NCBI RefSeq assembly: GCF_907165205.1
Contig: NC_058189.1
Span: 70,455,815-70,519,814 of the forward strand
Origin: Coccinella septempunctata
Taxonomy: Eukaryota; Arthropoda; Insecta; Coleoptera; Coccinellidae
DNA: 64,000 nt
Direction: 5' to 3'
The notes beneath the pieces were generated by a model, which saw only the letters and a list, made by a program, of their open reading frames with translations, searched no databases and was not told where the DNA came from. Every line of letters begins with the position of its first letter. Position 1 is the stretch's first letter. The translations under genes and the position numbers were made by a program. Below, piece after piece: positions 1-13,830 of this stretch.

Positions 1-284
1 AAGAGGATATACTGCTGGTGGCTTTTCATGAGCAGTTAATTCGAATAATACTTTTCTTGAAAAACAGTATTTTTCAAGGCTGACGCGATCTATCTTTCAG
101 ACGATGAATGTTACATGAAATACCATATCATCTTGGGAACCTATGCTGTTTTCTTGGGACTTAAATCATCTGCTAATACTCATTTCTCGAATACTCTCTT
201 GAAAATTCTTTAGTGAAGATAGATATAGCTTTGGGTTTTATGAGATTATCTTGTAGCTGAGCTACTTAATAAATCTATTATAAC

Positions 285-1555
285 TGTTTTGGTAAACTAC
301 AAAATCTTGGCCTACTATTATAGAACCAATCAAAATTTAAATGACAAAATATTTTATTACTCCACATATTCTCCTCTTAATTGGATACATTTATTACAGC
401 GAACCTGCAACGTCTCTAGACCTTTCAAAAAAAAAAGTTTCTTCTTGCTCTGCAAACCAGAGCTCCACAGCTTCTATTACCTCCTCGTTGGAAGAAAATT
501 TACGACCTTTTAATCCTTTCTTCAGTTGAGGAAAGAGATGATAGTCGGATGGAGCCAAATCTGGTGAAAAAGGGGGGTGTTCTAGTAATTCAAACCCTTA
601 GTCACGAATTTTTTGCATGGCAACATGAGATTTGTGTGCGGGGGCGTTGTCCTGCAAAAACAAAACACCTTTGGATAGCTCTCCGCGTCTTCTCTCTCGA
701 ATTATTTCCCGTAGAGTGGCCAGTAATGTCGAATAGTAATCTCCGATTATTGTTCTACCCTTATCCAAAAAATCAATCATGATTACTCCATGGCAATCCC
801 AAAAAACTGAAGCAAGAACTTTTCCAGCAGATTTTTGGACACGAAACTTCTTAGGTCTTGGAGAACCAGAGTGTCGCCATACCATCGATTGTTCTTTTGT
901 TTCTAGATCGTAGAAATGTACTCAAGTCTCATCCACAGTAACAATTCGGTTTAAGAAGTCTACATCGTTTGCCAATCGAGCACAGATCGAACGCGATGCT
1001 TCTACCCTTGCACGCTTCTGGTCAACATTCAAACATTTGGGGATCTATTTTGCAGCAGTTTTGCTCATGTCCAAATTCGTATGAAGTATTCAGTGCTTCA
1101 GATATCCGTTTTAGCCCAATTCGACGGTCTGATAAAATCATGTCATGAACTGCATCCATATTTTCGGGGATTGACACAGAAACTGGCCTTCCCGATCGGT
1201 CATCAACTTCAATGGAAAATTCACCTCTTTTGAAGCTTGCAGTCCAATTTTTCACGGTCGCATACGAAGGACATTGATCACCAAGGGTATTAAGCATATC
1301 TTCGTAAATCTGCTTACCTCTTAACCCTTTCAAATACAGGTACTTGATGATGGCTTTTGAGTCCAATTTTTTCCATTTTCACAATTTCGGTGGACATCTT
1401 CTTTCTTTTAATTTATTGCGTAACTCCGGTTTATTTTTTTCCTCAAACGTCACACTGACACTCCTAATGAGTTATTGTTCGTTGCTATGGTAACGCAATT
1501 TCTTTTTTATGTATGGAACTGGACTAGGCTAACTAGATATATCAATACATCCTCG
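285..1555 (-). mobile_element. mariner element, decayed copy 1
   Basis: A mariner-family DNA transposon with its transposase on the minus strand (pieces at 1022-1366 and 598-885). The N-terminal piece has the helix-turn-helix region typical of mariner. The C-terminal piece carries LFLQDNAPAHKSH, the second catalytic block. The frame is broken between the pieces, so it is dead. The right end reads CAATACATCCTCG followed by TA, as in the other two mariner copies here. The left inverted repeat is badly eroded, so the left edge is approximate. Confidence 0.9.
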
Positions 1556-2854
1556 TATAATAATTTTCATCTTGCTTTCTATTTTTCATATTTAACGTGA
1601 CCTGTTTGTACTTTCAAGTTGTAATTCTAAAAATGTTCATGCAAAATCGCGAAAAAAACTCGAATGATCACAGAATTATATGGAGGAGTATAATATTTGT
1701 TTTTTTTTTTACAGAAATCAAGACTGACAATGAGTTTCCTCAATTCTCTCTCGGAAATAGTTAGTAATAGTGTAGCAGGACTATCTCTGAGTCCAAAAAG
1801 GTGAGTACACAAATGCATGTAAACGTAATATTCGAAATGATTAACTTTATCAGTTTCAATATATGAAATATGATCATGAAGATGATTCGCAAGGTGCAAA
1901 AATGGTGATGAACTAATAACGAAGATATATTCTCAAACGTTTCTGGCGCTAAGCTTTTGAAAAAGATTTTCAATGGTTCTGAGGTCCATTTTTCTCCATA
2001 TTGTATAAAAAAAACTCTCTATGAGGATCATAAAAACTAACCAATATCATTATCGATCACTAGTTTTATTTTACTTCGTATTTCTCTTCACCAACTTTGT
2101 GTTCCGCGGAATCGCTCCTCAAGAAATACCCCCAAAATAATGTCTTAACATTCAACCCTTCTGTGACGCAGTGTCCGATTACCTGTTTCAATTTCATGAC
2201 CTGTTTCCCTTACGGAAAACTCCTCGACTCTCGTTCAACTTTGGCTCCGAGCTCCTATTCGCACGCTTCGCTAATAATGGGATTTTATTTGGTAAACTTG
2301 CCATTAATGACAGCTTTCCGAGTGGGACGTTAAAGAGCGGCACATATTTCCCCAGCAATTTCCATGGAAATGAGGAACTCTGAATGAATACGCCAGGTAG
2401 TTTTAATACCTTCATAAGTATCCTGCTTACACAGCGTTTAGAGGACAAAGTGTCTGTTTCGATGGCATAATTTCGGAGTAACTCTCGGATACAAAACGAG
2501 AAGGAGTGGAGCTTTTTTTACTGAGATACTGTTGAGAAAAAACTAAGTTTAGACTTTAGAATGTTGAGTTCTTATGGTGACTGCCTAAGACGTGCTCTAG
2601 AGACTGAAGCCTTCCAAAAGGTGTGGCATGGTTCTCTCTCTAATCAAGTTCCATCCTACGCAGTTACTCCTGAACTCTGCAAGTGAATCTTAAATTTCCT
2701 TTCCAAAGAACTATACAGGTTTCTGTCGATGAAAATTTTTCTGATTATCACAGAATAGATGCTGGTGTGACACTCCGACATAGACCCATTCTCATTAGGT
2801 GCTTCTATATTAGGAGTAGGGAGAATAGATAGAAGGAGAACGATCTCCGTACTA
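1556..2854. other. No recognisable feature
   Basis: AT-rich single-copy sequence upstream of the visible stac exons. Short open frames occur on both strands but none resembles a known protein, and no repeat of other parts of the window was seen. Confidence 0.5.
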
Positions 2855-4281
2855 CACTGCGCAAAAAAATTAACGCACATTCTGAAAATCTCAATTTTAA
2901 TGAAAGTTAACTCTACATTGACATTATAACTTATTTTTTATGTTCTCTCGGGAAGGTTTTGAACGAAACAAGACACATTAAATGAAAGAAAAATTCAGGA
3001 TTCCACGGAATCTTATGTGAAAGAAGAGAAATGAACAATTTTCAAAATACTGAAATGTCATTTAATACTTGGTATTTCCACCCCTTGCGTTAATTACAGC
3101 TCGGCAACGACGGATCATACTCAAAATGAGTGATCTTAAAATGTTTTGATCTAATCCTTCCCAGATTTCTTCGAGTTGGATTCCTAAGTCATTAGGAGTA
3201 GCTGGATGATTTTCTGAACTTCGCAGCCTTCTATTGAGGTTGTCCCAAACCTGCTCAATCGGATTGAGATCTGGACTTCTTGCTGGCCATTCCATTCGAG
3301 AGACTTCAACCTCTTCAAGTTATTCCTGAACGATGCGCGCACGATGGGGTCTGGCATTATCGTCCATAAAAATGAAATTTTCACCAATGTATGGGGCAAA
3401 TGGCATTACATGCTCTTCAAGAATGTTCCTTATATACTTATCAGCATTCATAGATCCATTATCAACGACCACTAGGTAGGTGCGAGCAGTCAAAGACATA
3501 GCATAATGGATCCTTCCCCGAAACCAGTAGTATTCAGGAAATTGCACTGAGCATATCTTTCATGTGGACGTCTGTATACAAGGGAACGTCGATCACAATG
3601 ATAGAGGCAGTATCTAGACTCATCTGTGAAGAGAACTCTTTCCCAATCGGCCTCTTCCCAATGGATATGCTCTCTCGCAAAATCCAAACGCGCCCTTCGA
3701 TGGGCTGGGGTAAGAGCTGGGTCTCTAGCCGCGACACGAGGCCTTAAATCATATTCTCTGAGGCGATTTCTTATTGTCTGAGTTCTAATTTGCACCTCAT
3801 GAGTTTGCTCAAGCTGAATTTGAAGGAGGCGAGCGGTTGCAAACCGTTGTCTCAACGAAGAAACTCTCAAGTAACGTTCTTGAATGGCAGTTGTTACCCG
3901 TGGTCTACCCTGTCCTGGTCTTCGGACATTCATACCTGTCTCCCTGAATCGCTGCAACATTCTGGACACACTTGTATGGGAAACTCCAAACCTTTCTGCA
4001 ATTCTTGTGTATATCCACCCTTCTTCTCGCAAAACTACCGCTTGGGCACATTCCTCTTTGGTCAAATTGCGTGTTTCGCGTTGCATAGCGATCGAGTGTA
4101 GAAAATCAAACGAAAGAAAAACTATTGATCATTAAAAATTGATCGAGAACAACTGATTTTAGAATGGAGCCAATACATTCAAAATCTGATAATATTATCT
4201 TTTTTTATTCCTGCTGGGAAAAAACATCTGTATTGAAGAAAACCGTTGAAAGTGTATAGCATATGCATGCATAATTCAGCT
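2855..4281 (-). mobile_element. Tc1-like element, copy a, decayed
   Basis: Tc1-like transposon with transposase from 4086 down to 3062 on the minus strand, broken by frameshifts near 3540 and 3300. Visible features are an N-terminal HTH region with an RRPGQGRPR GRPR-like motif, FTDESR (first D), FMDDNARPHRA (second D) and RSPDLNPIEQVWD (the E). The left terminal repeat is clear: ACTGCGCAAAAAAATTAACG starting about 2856. No matching right terminal repeat is present. Similarity to copy b stops near 4281, so the right end is lost. Confidence 0.92.
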
Positions 4282-5015
4282 TATTAAAGTGATAAAACTG
4301 GCTTCGCCCTTTATTCAACTTCATAAAGCAACCTGTTGAGAATATTCTCATCATCAGGATTGGATTGAGGTTTGATGAACCCTATGACGTCTAAATTCCC
4401 TACCCCTCCGAAATATTTTCCATAACTAATAAAGAATTATGTGAGCCATAACGTATTTACACTTTACACCTCAGTCAGCCCTATCCAATTCCATCGAGGA
4501 CATAAAACAGACACTCCCGTAAAAATGATTATCGGTTTCATTTCTCCCACAATTCATACTTTTACGACCTTCAAAGTTACTTCGGCCATTAATGAATTTA
4601 CGAGGTGGTTTGACGGACGGAGGGAGGTTTTTAATGAGCCCGCGTATGAATCCGGGCACCATCGGATGTGATGCTCAACAGGATAATATCCTTTGTCAGG
4701 ATAACAGGAGGCGGATGTTAACTAGATATCACATTGTTATGCAATCGATCATCTTGATATATGCCTCATCCTCCCCCATTTCAGGTCGGTGTGACAGGGA
4801 CTGCTGTGGGATAAACCTGATGTGGGGTAAATTGAAACGTGACAGGCACAGATGATGTTTCAATACGATTTTTTTCGAGCTATCGTAGCATATTCAACCG
4901 TCTGATTTGGTCAGGTTCCACAAGACACAAACGTCTTCTTGGCATGACTGATATTGTCTCCATTTCTTCAATTTTTGTCAATTCAAATCATACCAGGTTC
5001 AACACCGAATACTAT
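4282..5015. other. Single-copy sequence, no gene recognised
   Basis: Less AT-rich than its surroundings at about 4440-4850, with overlapping short open frames on both strands. No domain or repeat was recognised. It could be old single-copy or regulatory DNA upstream of stac. Confidence 0.4.
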
Positions 5016-6380
5016 TCTCCATTCAAATTTATATTAGAAGTCGGTTGGCCATGAAATAATTTTCTCAAGTTTTTGTAACTAGAGCGGAATAAGTTTGGCA
5101 CTCATGAAATGTCTTTAATGTCATAACGCCGTTGCCACAACTTATATCAATTTTTATTACGAAAATGACGAAAGTTATTGAAAAAAGAGACAGGGTTTCA
5201 GGAAGTGCTTTTCAGAATTCAGGTCCGCTCATTCATAGTTATAGGCCCTGATATTATAAAATCCACAATACGTAAGACGGTAGCGAACATATTCAATATA
5301 AGAGAATTTATATAATGTTTCATCTGAATCTAACGTCCAGTTTCATAATCGAATTAAACGTCACTTTAAGCTTAAAGCTTCCTTTACTGTCATTTTTAGT
5401 AGGGTTAAAGGAAGCTTTAAAATTAAAGGGACTTTAGGTTTGATTATGAAACCGGTCGTAAACGACTTATCTTTCAGCTGAATATCTCCACAATCAGAAA
5501 GATTGTGAATGAAGAGGATGACAAAGAATTTCCTTCTATTGGGAGACCCAAATAAGTGGTGGCATTTGAGAATTTTATGTTTGAGTGAATTAATGCGAAA
5601 AGTTTACTACAGGATTTTCGATGAATGTCATCGTAGAATAAATTCCCGAAAATTGATTTTTCTATTTTTCATTTGACTTGTCCTATATATTGTTAATTTC
5701 TTGGTACCAATAAATACCTAATTATTATTATTATATCAATGTTTTAAGATGAACAGCCACAAATACGCGCCAGTTGTCCTGTTAAATGTTTATTCATGTC
5801 AAATTTTTGTTCGAAGGTGAAGTTCATCTTGACTTGGAACTGCCTTGAATTCCTTCCACTTATATTGATGCAAGATGATTTTTGTTGAAGAATTTAACAT
5901 TATTGTAATTATCTGTCAATTCCTTCGGGAGATACCTATTCCCAACCACTGCATCATATGCATTTCATCTTCGGGTTAATTTTTTTGAAATCTACAACTG
6001 ATGTAACGTATTTAAACTTTTGCCAAAGAATATAACGAACATTAACTATCCTCAAGCTAGTGCATATTATGATATCATACTGATCTCTTGTATTTTCCAT
6101 GCAAATAACTAGATTTAGTGTGCCTTCAATTAGTTTGTATAAACTTCAATTATGTTCGTCACATATTTTCCGAAGAGATTCGACATTGTGATGAAATACG
6201 TAATAACAGAAACTTTTACATAGTACAGACAACATAGCGTCGATTCAAAACCCAAAAATATTTTGACACAAAGATATCTTTGTTTTGACAAGCGTCATAA
6301 CCTCACATTTTCGTACTATACAGAGTGAAATGTGTCAAATTTCCATGGCCAACCGAGAGCTAAAATAAAAGTGAATAGAG
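5016..6380 (-). mobile_element. Non-autonomous DNA element, copy A
   Basis: A 1.2-1.4 kb non-coding element present three times in the window (also about 27644 and 44394). Copy A is inverted relative to the other two. Its ends are imperfect inverted repeats carrying TCGGTTGGCCATG on the left and CATGGCCAACCG on the right, then a CTCCATTCA-type tip next to TA. It has no transposase. A 119-bp MITE is inserted at 5337-5455. Confidence 0.85.
5337..5455. mobile_element. 119-bp MITE nested in copy A
   Basis: Short palindromic element with ends CCAGTTTCATAATCGAA and TTGATTATGAAACCGG. A second copy is at 18421-18533. Copies B and C of the host element lack this block, which shows the nesting. Confidence 0.8.
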
Positions 6381-6965
6381 TATACATCGTTTTTTTTATC
6401 ACCTTCTACAATTAATCGATTTCACAGCTCAAGAACTCGATGAAGTGAGAAAGAGTATGATGAAAACTACTTAAGATATCTCAGATTTTCCTGAAAGAAC
6501 ACCTGCATAACAGATGTTAGAGATAACTTATCAGAAGCCACGAATGAAGGGATATTCATGCCAATTATTGAGCAGTGTTCTGCATAAATCTAGGTATTTC
6601 CTCGAAATTCCTTCTGAGGTTGGTCCACCGGCCATCTTTGATTGGGGTGAAATGGGGTGTCGCTCCGCCTGTAAACGATGCCTGTAAATACCCATTTAAT
6701 TGACGAATGGGAAAGGGCCCAAGGCGCTAAATCGTCCGGGCACCTCGGCACAAAAACGGCGGTTAATTGCTTGTATTCAGCAGTGTGGTGTTTGAAATTA
6801 AAACCCCAATTCAATATCAATCGTAGGTGCTCGAAGCGGTAAATAGAATTCGTCCGGTATTCGAAGGCTGGAGGAATCATTTGATGGCGAACTTTTTCCA
6901 GTTGCAGGAAAAACCGTTGAAATTCGATGTTCCATTCAGGGTTCAATCCGTCATTATTCCCTTAG
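6381..6965. other. Single-copy, GC-richer block
   Basis: The stretch 6590-6830 is noticeably richer in G and C than the flanks and contains homeodomain-type TAATTG cores (TTTAATTGA, GGTTAATTGC). The open frames here have no recognisable protein similarity. It could be a regulatory element, but that is inference only. Confidence 0.3.
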
Positions 6966-7850
6966 AAATGATAGTTTCAAATTTGAATGGAAAAAATTAT
7001 CGTAGATCTGAATGTGATACAGATTCTAAGAGAGCAACTCTTCTAGTAATAATTCTCGAAATTGCATATACCTCAGTGCAACCGTTCGGTCTTGACGTAT
7101 CTTTAACTGAACCCATCCTTTTCAGGATTTTTCGAAGTTCAGATTTTGAGTCGTTTATTTCTCAATAAAAGTAACCGTAAATTGAAATGTGATACATATT
7201 CTGAAAGAGCAGTTCTTCTAGTAATAATGCTGACAATTTCATCCATCTAAGTGCAACCGTTCGGTCTTGACGAATTTTTAACTGAACCCATCCTTTTCAG
7301 GATTTTTTGAAGGTCAGCTTTCGAGTCGTTTATTTCTCAATAAAAGTAACCGTAGATGGAAATGTGATACATATTCTGGAAGAGCAACTCTTCTAGTAAT
7401 AAATCTGAGGATTTCATCCATCTCGGCGCAACCGTTCGGTCTTGACGAATTTTTAACTGAACCCATCCTTTTCAGAATTTTTCTTGACGAATTTTCAACT
7501 GAATCCATCTTTGTCAGGATTTTCGAAGGTCAGATTGCGAGTGTTTTATTTCTCAATAAAAGTAACCGTAGATGAAAATGTGATACATATTCTGGAAGAG
7601 CAACTTTTCTAGTAATAAATCTGAGAATTTCATCCATCTAGGTGCAACCGTTCGGTCTTGACGAATTTTTAACTGAACCCATACTTTTCAGGATGTGTCG
7701 AAGGTCAGCTTGCGAGTCTTTTATCTCTCAATAAAAGTAACCGTAGATAGGAATGTGATACATAATCTGAAAGAGCAACTCTTCTAGTAATAAATCTGAG
7801 AATTTCATCCATCTCGACGCAACCTTTCTGTCTTGACAAATTTTTTAGTA
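6966..7850 (+). repeat. Satellite array, about 175-bp monomer, 5 units
   Basis: Tandem units sharing AATGTGATACATATTCTG, CTCTTCTAGTAATAA and CAACCGTTCGGTCTTGAC. The GTAACCGTA landmark falls at 7171, 7346, 7562 and 7738, giving spacings of 175, 216 and 176 bp. The long third unit carries an internal duplication of about 40 bp near 7465-7520. The same monomer recurs in a stac intron (49375-49930) and as an inverted fragment at 37377-37490. Confidence 0.92.
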
Positions 7851-8800
7851 ACTCCATTCAAGGAGGTTACATCTGACTCCTGAAAGTTTGTTGCACTTTT
7901 TTTTTTCGTTGGCTAACAATGGAATTCTGTCCCTCAATGATCTGGAGTTGAAGCAGCACCCTTAAAAAGTGGTTTTGTGCATTATTTCATCATCATTTGA
8001 CATTTGCAATATTTTTTCATATTTTCACGGACCATTGGAAGTTTGTTTGATAAAATTATGGCTTGAGAGCTTGAAGTAGCGAGTTGACCATTATAAAACA
8101 AACATTAAACCCTGTTCTTCAAGAATATTGAATTGCGCTACTCTAAATAAGCTTCCAATAATATTTCGTTGTATCTTTTCTTCCCCATCTCCATACATAT
8201 GGTGTAGCTAATTTTTTTTAAGCTCCATTGGGTAATACAAACTAAATCTTCACTTCGATACAGCAGGTTACACTAAATCCTCATTCTCTGAACGAAATTA
8301 AACGTTAACCATTAGATACGAGAAACGTGACTGCTCTCGTAACATTCCCGTCCGATATTCCAATATAAAATCGAATGGAAAATGATGGGATCAAAAGGAA
8401 AGCTCCGTATAACACGTTTCTATAAAATGTAACATTGCATCGATATTTCTCTCGGCTTGCTCCGAATATGAATTATATTTCGAACGGAATTGCCACAAGA
8501 GATTATGTAGCTTTGTGAATTCCCCTCGTCTTGGATGAAAGGGATTTTATTTATTGGGGTTCATTTTAAAATTTCACTTTGCACAGCTTCCACCATGCCA
8601 ATTCCCGGTTATCCTTCAGATTCGATAAAAGTTTACACGTTACCATTTCGGATTTCGCAAGAGAATTACTAACTTATTATAGAGTTTGTTCGAGAAGGTT
8701 CTAAAACTTCAATTCCAATTTTTATAGTCTACTTAATGTCACATCAACTTGAAACAAGACATCATTATGTTTTTTATGTTTCATTGTTTCATATACCTAC
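7851..8800. other. No recognisable feature
   Basis: AT-rich single-copy sequence between the satellite array and a retrotransposon fragment. Nothing was recognised. Confidence 0.5.
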
Positions 8801-9965
8801 CATCATCATCATTGCTGTTTCCCGTGACCGAGAATAAATCTACAAAAAGATTCAAAAACAAAACTATCTATGCGATCAAACTTATACTTTATTAGGGCTA
8901 CTTGCGACTATGGGCCCTCCTGTGACTGAAGAGACCCAACCGAGATCTACAGATCCTTCCTCACTCCGGACATGGATAGTCACCAACCAGATCTGGCTGC
9001 CGCTGTATTCTTCTCGAGTCTCCATTATAACTGTGGACCAAAAACCTCCACTGTGATCTGTCTAACGCTATTTGTTCCCAGTTATGATTGGCATCAACTG
9101 ATTTTAGGGATTAATGTAGTATATCCTTAAACCGCTCATACTTGCCTCCTGGTTTCCGAGCTCCCTCTGTAAATTCGCCATACAGACCTATTTAGGGGAG
9201 TCTTGTGTCTTGCATCCTCAGAATGTGGCCGAATGAGTCGGGCACTCGTTACTTGAGTCTCAACTAGCGCGCTGCAAGACTTCTGCACTTGAAACTTTGT
9301 GGAACTATCTGATGTGCATTATTTGTCTTAGATGACGTTGTTGCGTTTGTTCAAGCTGTTTAAAATGTCGCCTGTAGGGCGTCCAGCTTTCGCTTCCGTA
9401 AAGAAGCGTTGTGAGGACCACTGCTTTGTAAACCACTGTCTTGGTCTTCAGATTGAGGTCGTGATTTTGAAACACTCTCTCCTTTAGCTTCCAGAATGCC
9501 CGTGATGCCGAATTGACACGGTTGTGTATTTCCGTGTCCAGGTTAGCCCCAGTATGTATGAAGCTTCCCAACTATTTGAAATGCTCGACCTGTTGTAGAG
9601 TTTCATTCTCCAGGCTGATATGTGTTTGAAGGCTTTTTGTCGGACTTACCAGGATTTTGGTTCTGCCAATATTGAGACTAAGGCCTAAAGCTTCGTATAT
9701 ATGTTTACAGGTGTCCAAAATTATCTCTAGATCTTCTGAGCTGCTAGCGATAAGTGCGTAGTCGTCTGCTTATTGAAGTTCCGTGATAAACTTAGTAGGT
9801 ACGGGTTTTTGCTCTGAGGCGCTTCAGGTTAAACAGGCCTCCATCAAATCTGAATCTTATTCCAACATCTCTTACAGGAGTACTCATGCCAGCAATTATC
9901 AAGACATCTATGGCGAAAATATTGAAATAGAATAGAAAAGACCACAGTAACCTATTCCGTCCTAC
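8801..9965 (-). mobile_element. Non-LTR retrotransposon 3' fragment, copy 1 (dead)
   Basis: The C-terminal half of a reverse transcriptase of an L2/CR1-type LINE (clade inferred), transcribed on the minus strand. Readable parts include VGIRFRFDGGLFNLKRLRAK near 9790-9850 and AVVLTTLLYGSESWTPYRRH near 9360-9430. The active site reads stop-ADD, so the aromatic residue of the [F/Y]xDD box is now TAA at about 9770. The 3' tail has a CATCATCAT simple repeat. It is homologous to 30823-31905. Confidence 0.88.
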
Positions 9966-12900
9966 ACCTGTTGTATTCCGTTTAGATTTCCCGTTTACCG
10001 CAGACTTCTGTCGCCTGGCTATCTGGTGACGAAAAAAATCGGCAGAGGTCTCGAAGTCTTTTTGCTGGTAATGCTTGGCGTGTACACCCAAGGTTGCCAC
10101 GGAGAGACCACGATAAACTACTCCGTTATCCTGTAAATCGTTGCATTGTGTTTCACCTGCATCAACCCCTTCCCGTTCATTGAATAGTTTCAATTCTGAT
10201 TACACTGAAAGTCACTGAAAGTGCTCGGGATCAAACCCATCTCTAAATTAACCGATTACAGGGACAACCGGTTACTGTAAATTTTGTGTAAACATCCCTC
10301 ATTGTCTCATCAATGAAATCAATCAAGTGACCGCTATTGATTTCTTTCTTTCTTCAATACCTGATATTTTGACTGAATATAATTAATTGGAATATTGTTT
10401 AATTCATCAATTTCACTGTGTTGAGTTTGAATTTCTGACCACCGTGACAGGTTAATTGTTGCATTTCTGTTTTTTTCATTTTGAACTGGATCATCAGCTG
10501 TATTTATTTCTTGACTTGGAAATCATTGTATGGTTCACTGTAATTTAGATTGTTGTGATGAATTCGGTTTTGAAGTACTCTTTATCGCTACCACCCCGAG
10601 TGGGTTTGCTATTCCTCCCTATTGAAAGAATAGCTGGCGCTGGGATTAAACCAATTTGCAAACTAAACCCGTTACATGTTTCATATACAGTTAATACACA
10701 AACAAATAGCAACTTTTTATGTGGTTGTCCATCTAAGCAATACGTTCAGACATGAATCTCTTCAATGAGCTACTCGACAATGGATTTCTCGTGCTCGTTA
10801 TAGTGCCCTTAAAAAGGATTTCTTCTCAATGCACTTCTCCACTAAAGCTTTTCATATATTAAAACTGCCTCTTCCAACCCAGCCCATACATTAAAAATGT
10901 TTTCAGTAAAGAATGATGTTTTCGTTGTAAAATGTTAATTTTATGGAACCTTTTCTAGACTAGCTTGTACGTCGAACCACGCTTTTTCTCTCTTTTCATT
11001 TACCTTCATCCAACGCAATAAAGTTCTTGTACAACTACCATTTTTGCATCACGGAAAATTAAAAGAATTATCCCCCTTGGGACCCGAACACATTCATCCA
11101 CTCCCTACCTTGTAAAACCCATAGAACATACACAGAGACTAATGGCGACGTTGATAAAATAAAATGATACATAAAAAAGCGCCCCATTCAATTCCAACAG
11201 CATGTGGCCTCGGGCGGGGAGGGCTGAACTTCGCTGTGTTGAATTTCCATCCCTCGAGATCTGGCAAAGTTGGCGAATTTGGCCTATTTCCAGACTTTTA
11301 TGTCGCAAAAGACGCAATGCGACCTTAAAACGTCGGGGATATTCGAGAGTGCTATGCGATGAAGGATGTTGACATAAATGTCGTCGTGGACCTCGTTATG
11401 TTCAGGGTCTATTCATCGATGTTTAGAAGAAGTATTAGCGTGATACTTGAGTAAACAACGCTTTTTCCCTTCATCGCCCATTCTGACGGATATCGGGCCG
11501 ATTTAGGGTCAACAGGTTGCCGCACAGAACACTGCGAATTATACAGGGTGCGGCAGAGCCGATTGACGTTATTCGAAGGGTCGTCGCTGGGGATGTGGTG
11601 GGGCTGGGTAGGTGAAGAAGGGCTCTTTGTGTTCCTTAGGATTTGGACCATTACTGCCAAGGAATCTTTTATCATTCGGTACTTCCTATGACTCTTCAAC
11701 GAGGAATTTTAGTGCGGTTCAACATCTTTGCAATAGAGAAACATCCTACATCTGAAATGCTCAAAAAAGTCTCTCTATTAAGAAATCAGGATCACCCACA
11801 GTTGGGGTGCCCAAGAGAAAGGAAATACCTTAGACCCTGTAGAGTACCTCTCCCAAAAAACTGTATATAGGTGGAATTGTCTAGGACGGCCTGTCAAAAT
11901 AGTTAAAAACAAACGATTATTGTACATAATCGAGAGTGTTAGATTGAGATCTGTGGTTAATTACATATAGGGTACTCTAAAGATTTGTCAAAATCAGCTG
12001 ACCGTTCATTGCCGTGGGGCACACAAAGCTTTTTAGTATCAGTGTAAAGAGGCATTTCTCAGAAAGTGATAGTCTAATCACTCTAATCTAACGTAGGGAA
12101 GAACATTTTTCCCAAAGAAATTCACAAAACACAATATTCGACCAAAACAGCATGCGAATATTGATTCGCACGAAGGAATTTCGTTTTATTGCTTTCATTG
12201 ATTAATATTGTTTTAAAAAAGATGAGCCTCATCAATAATAATTGTGAAAGTTTCAAGAAAACATCTGTTGAATAGACTAAAATGGAGTGCGGGAGACTTA
12301 ACTCAAGCTATGGTCAGGAGAAATAATCAGTGGTCCAAGTTTCCCGCAGTTAAGATAATAGTTTGCTACGAAAAAAGCAAATTGAATTATAGAAATAAAT
12401 ATAAAAAATATACAATGGTTCAAAAAAGTAAAAAACATCTCGGAAATAAGTGAGAGTGACTCTGAAATAGAAAATATGTATTTCATACGCTGATACATCT
12501 GGTGAAAACCTAGATAAAGACAATAGTTGGTCATTGGAAATTGTTTTCTTTCAATGTGTTTCACAAACTTATGGTCAAGTCTCTCTCGCCCCCTGTTCAA
12601 CTCTCCCATGGGTTAGGAAGACATGAGCCAATTTTCGGTTCTTAAAAAAAGAATTGCTGTAGTCAAAATGATCATCTCACCATCACTCTACTACTATCTA
12701 TCGTTACCCATTTGGGCATGATATCTTCACGCAAAAAAATGAGTTGATACCATTTACAGATACAACTTAAGTGATTTCAGAGTGACAAGGGGTTCAACTC
12801 TCCTGGACTTTCCTACTTTCTCGAGCGCGGTGTCTTTTTTCTTATCTTGAAGCTAATGATTCAAAAATAACGGAAAAAAAATAATCTGACAGTTTCAGCG

Positions 12901-13259
12901 AGTTGAAACAAAAAAATGGGCCACAAAGTTCACAAAAATAATTTTTTTTTTATCATTTCGTCTCCTGGGCTTCAAATCGTTTTCGCATACAATATAAAAG
13001 CTTAAGAGCATAACATTTCCTACAAATTCCATCTGACGCAACTTTTGAATGCATATTTGACTGGAATTCTACATTGATCTTGCCCTTTCGAAGGTATGGC
13101 TAAGCTCCTCGCTCTCATTACCCTATAGCTCGAAAATGGTTAGGAGTATGAAAAATTGTTTCAAACAAAAATTGTATAGAATTTTATCGTCTACACCTTT
13201 CATTATTAATACAAAACGATTAGACATACAGGAAGGGAGGTATTTAAAAAAAATGCATT
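9966..13259. other. Long stretch without a recognised gene
   Basis: Mostly single-copy sequence. The part at 11040-11660 is GC-richer, and the part at 12100-13260 is AT-rich. No exon with splice signals plus family similarity was found, although a 5' exon of stac could lie here. Open frames of 60-130 codons occur on both strands without recognisable similarity. Confidence 0.4.
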
Positions 13260-13830
13260 GTCATCATCGCATCAAACTGTCAGATTGGGGAAAACCTCCC
13301 TGATTAGTGTGAGATTAATGGGTCAAAAGGTCTGTAACACCGAGATTAACATACCGTATGAAAATCTGACACGCTGGAGTATGTACAAATATCGATTTTT
13401 TTGCATTTTCAAAGGACCACTGTAATCTTGTGTCACGTCCGAATTGCCAGTCTCTTGAAAAGTAGCCTTCCTTGGGGCCAATTAACAAATCCTCTGAGAA
13501 TATGACACGTACGAAGAAAATTTCTTTACCACATTCAACTCTTCAGTACGGCCTGCCCCACCACGCAAACTGTCAGATTAACATGAATTTATTATCAGAG
13601 ACACGTTGGGCATATACAGTATCTTAATCTGACACGCTCGAGTATGTACACCTGACGATTTTTTTTTTACATCTTTGAGACCCCTCAGACGCTTTCCCCA
13701 CCGCTGAAAGTGCATACATCATAGAACCTTTTTTTCTTTCTACCATCTAATCTTCAAAATCCACTAGGCCTCCACGACGCTCGAGTAAATCCCGATTTAT
13801 CATCGTCGGCTCCCCAACTATTAAACTATT
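13260..13830. repeat. Dispersed repeat, copy 1
   Basis: Contains repeated phrases such as AAACTGTCAGATT, ATCTGACACGCT and GAGTATGTACA. The right part (13650-13800) is the reverse complement of 34935-35100, including CTCGAGTAAATCCCGATTTA. No coding capacity was seen. Confidence 0.75.

Noticed and set aside
6590..6946. 118-codon minus-strand open frame
   Set aside because: Overlaps an open frame on the other strand, with no family resemblance. More likely a GC-richer non-coding block.
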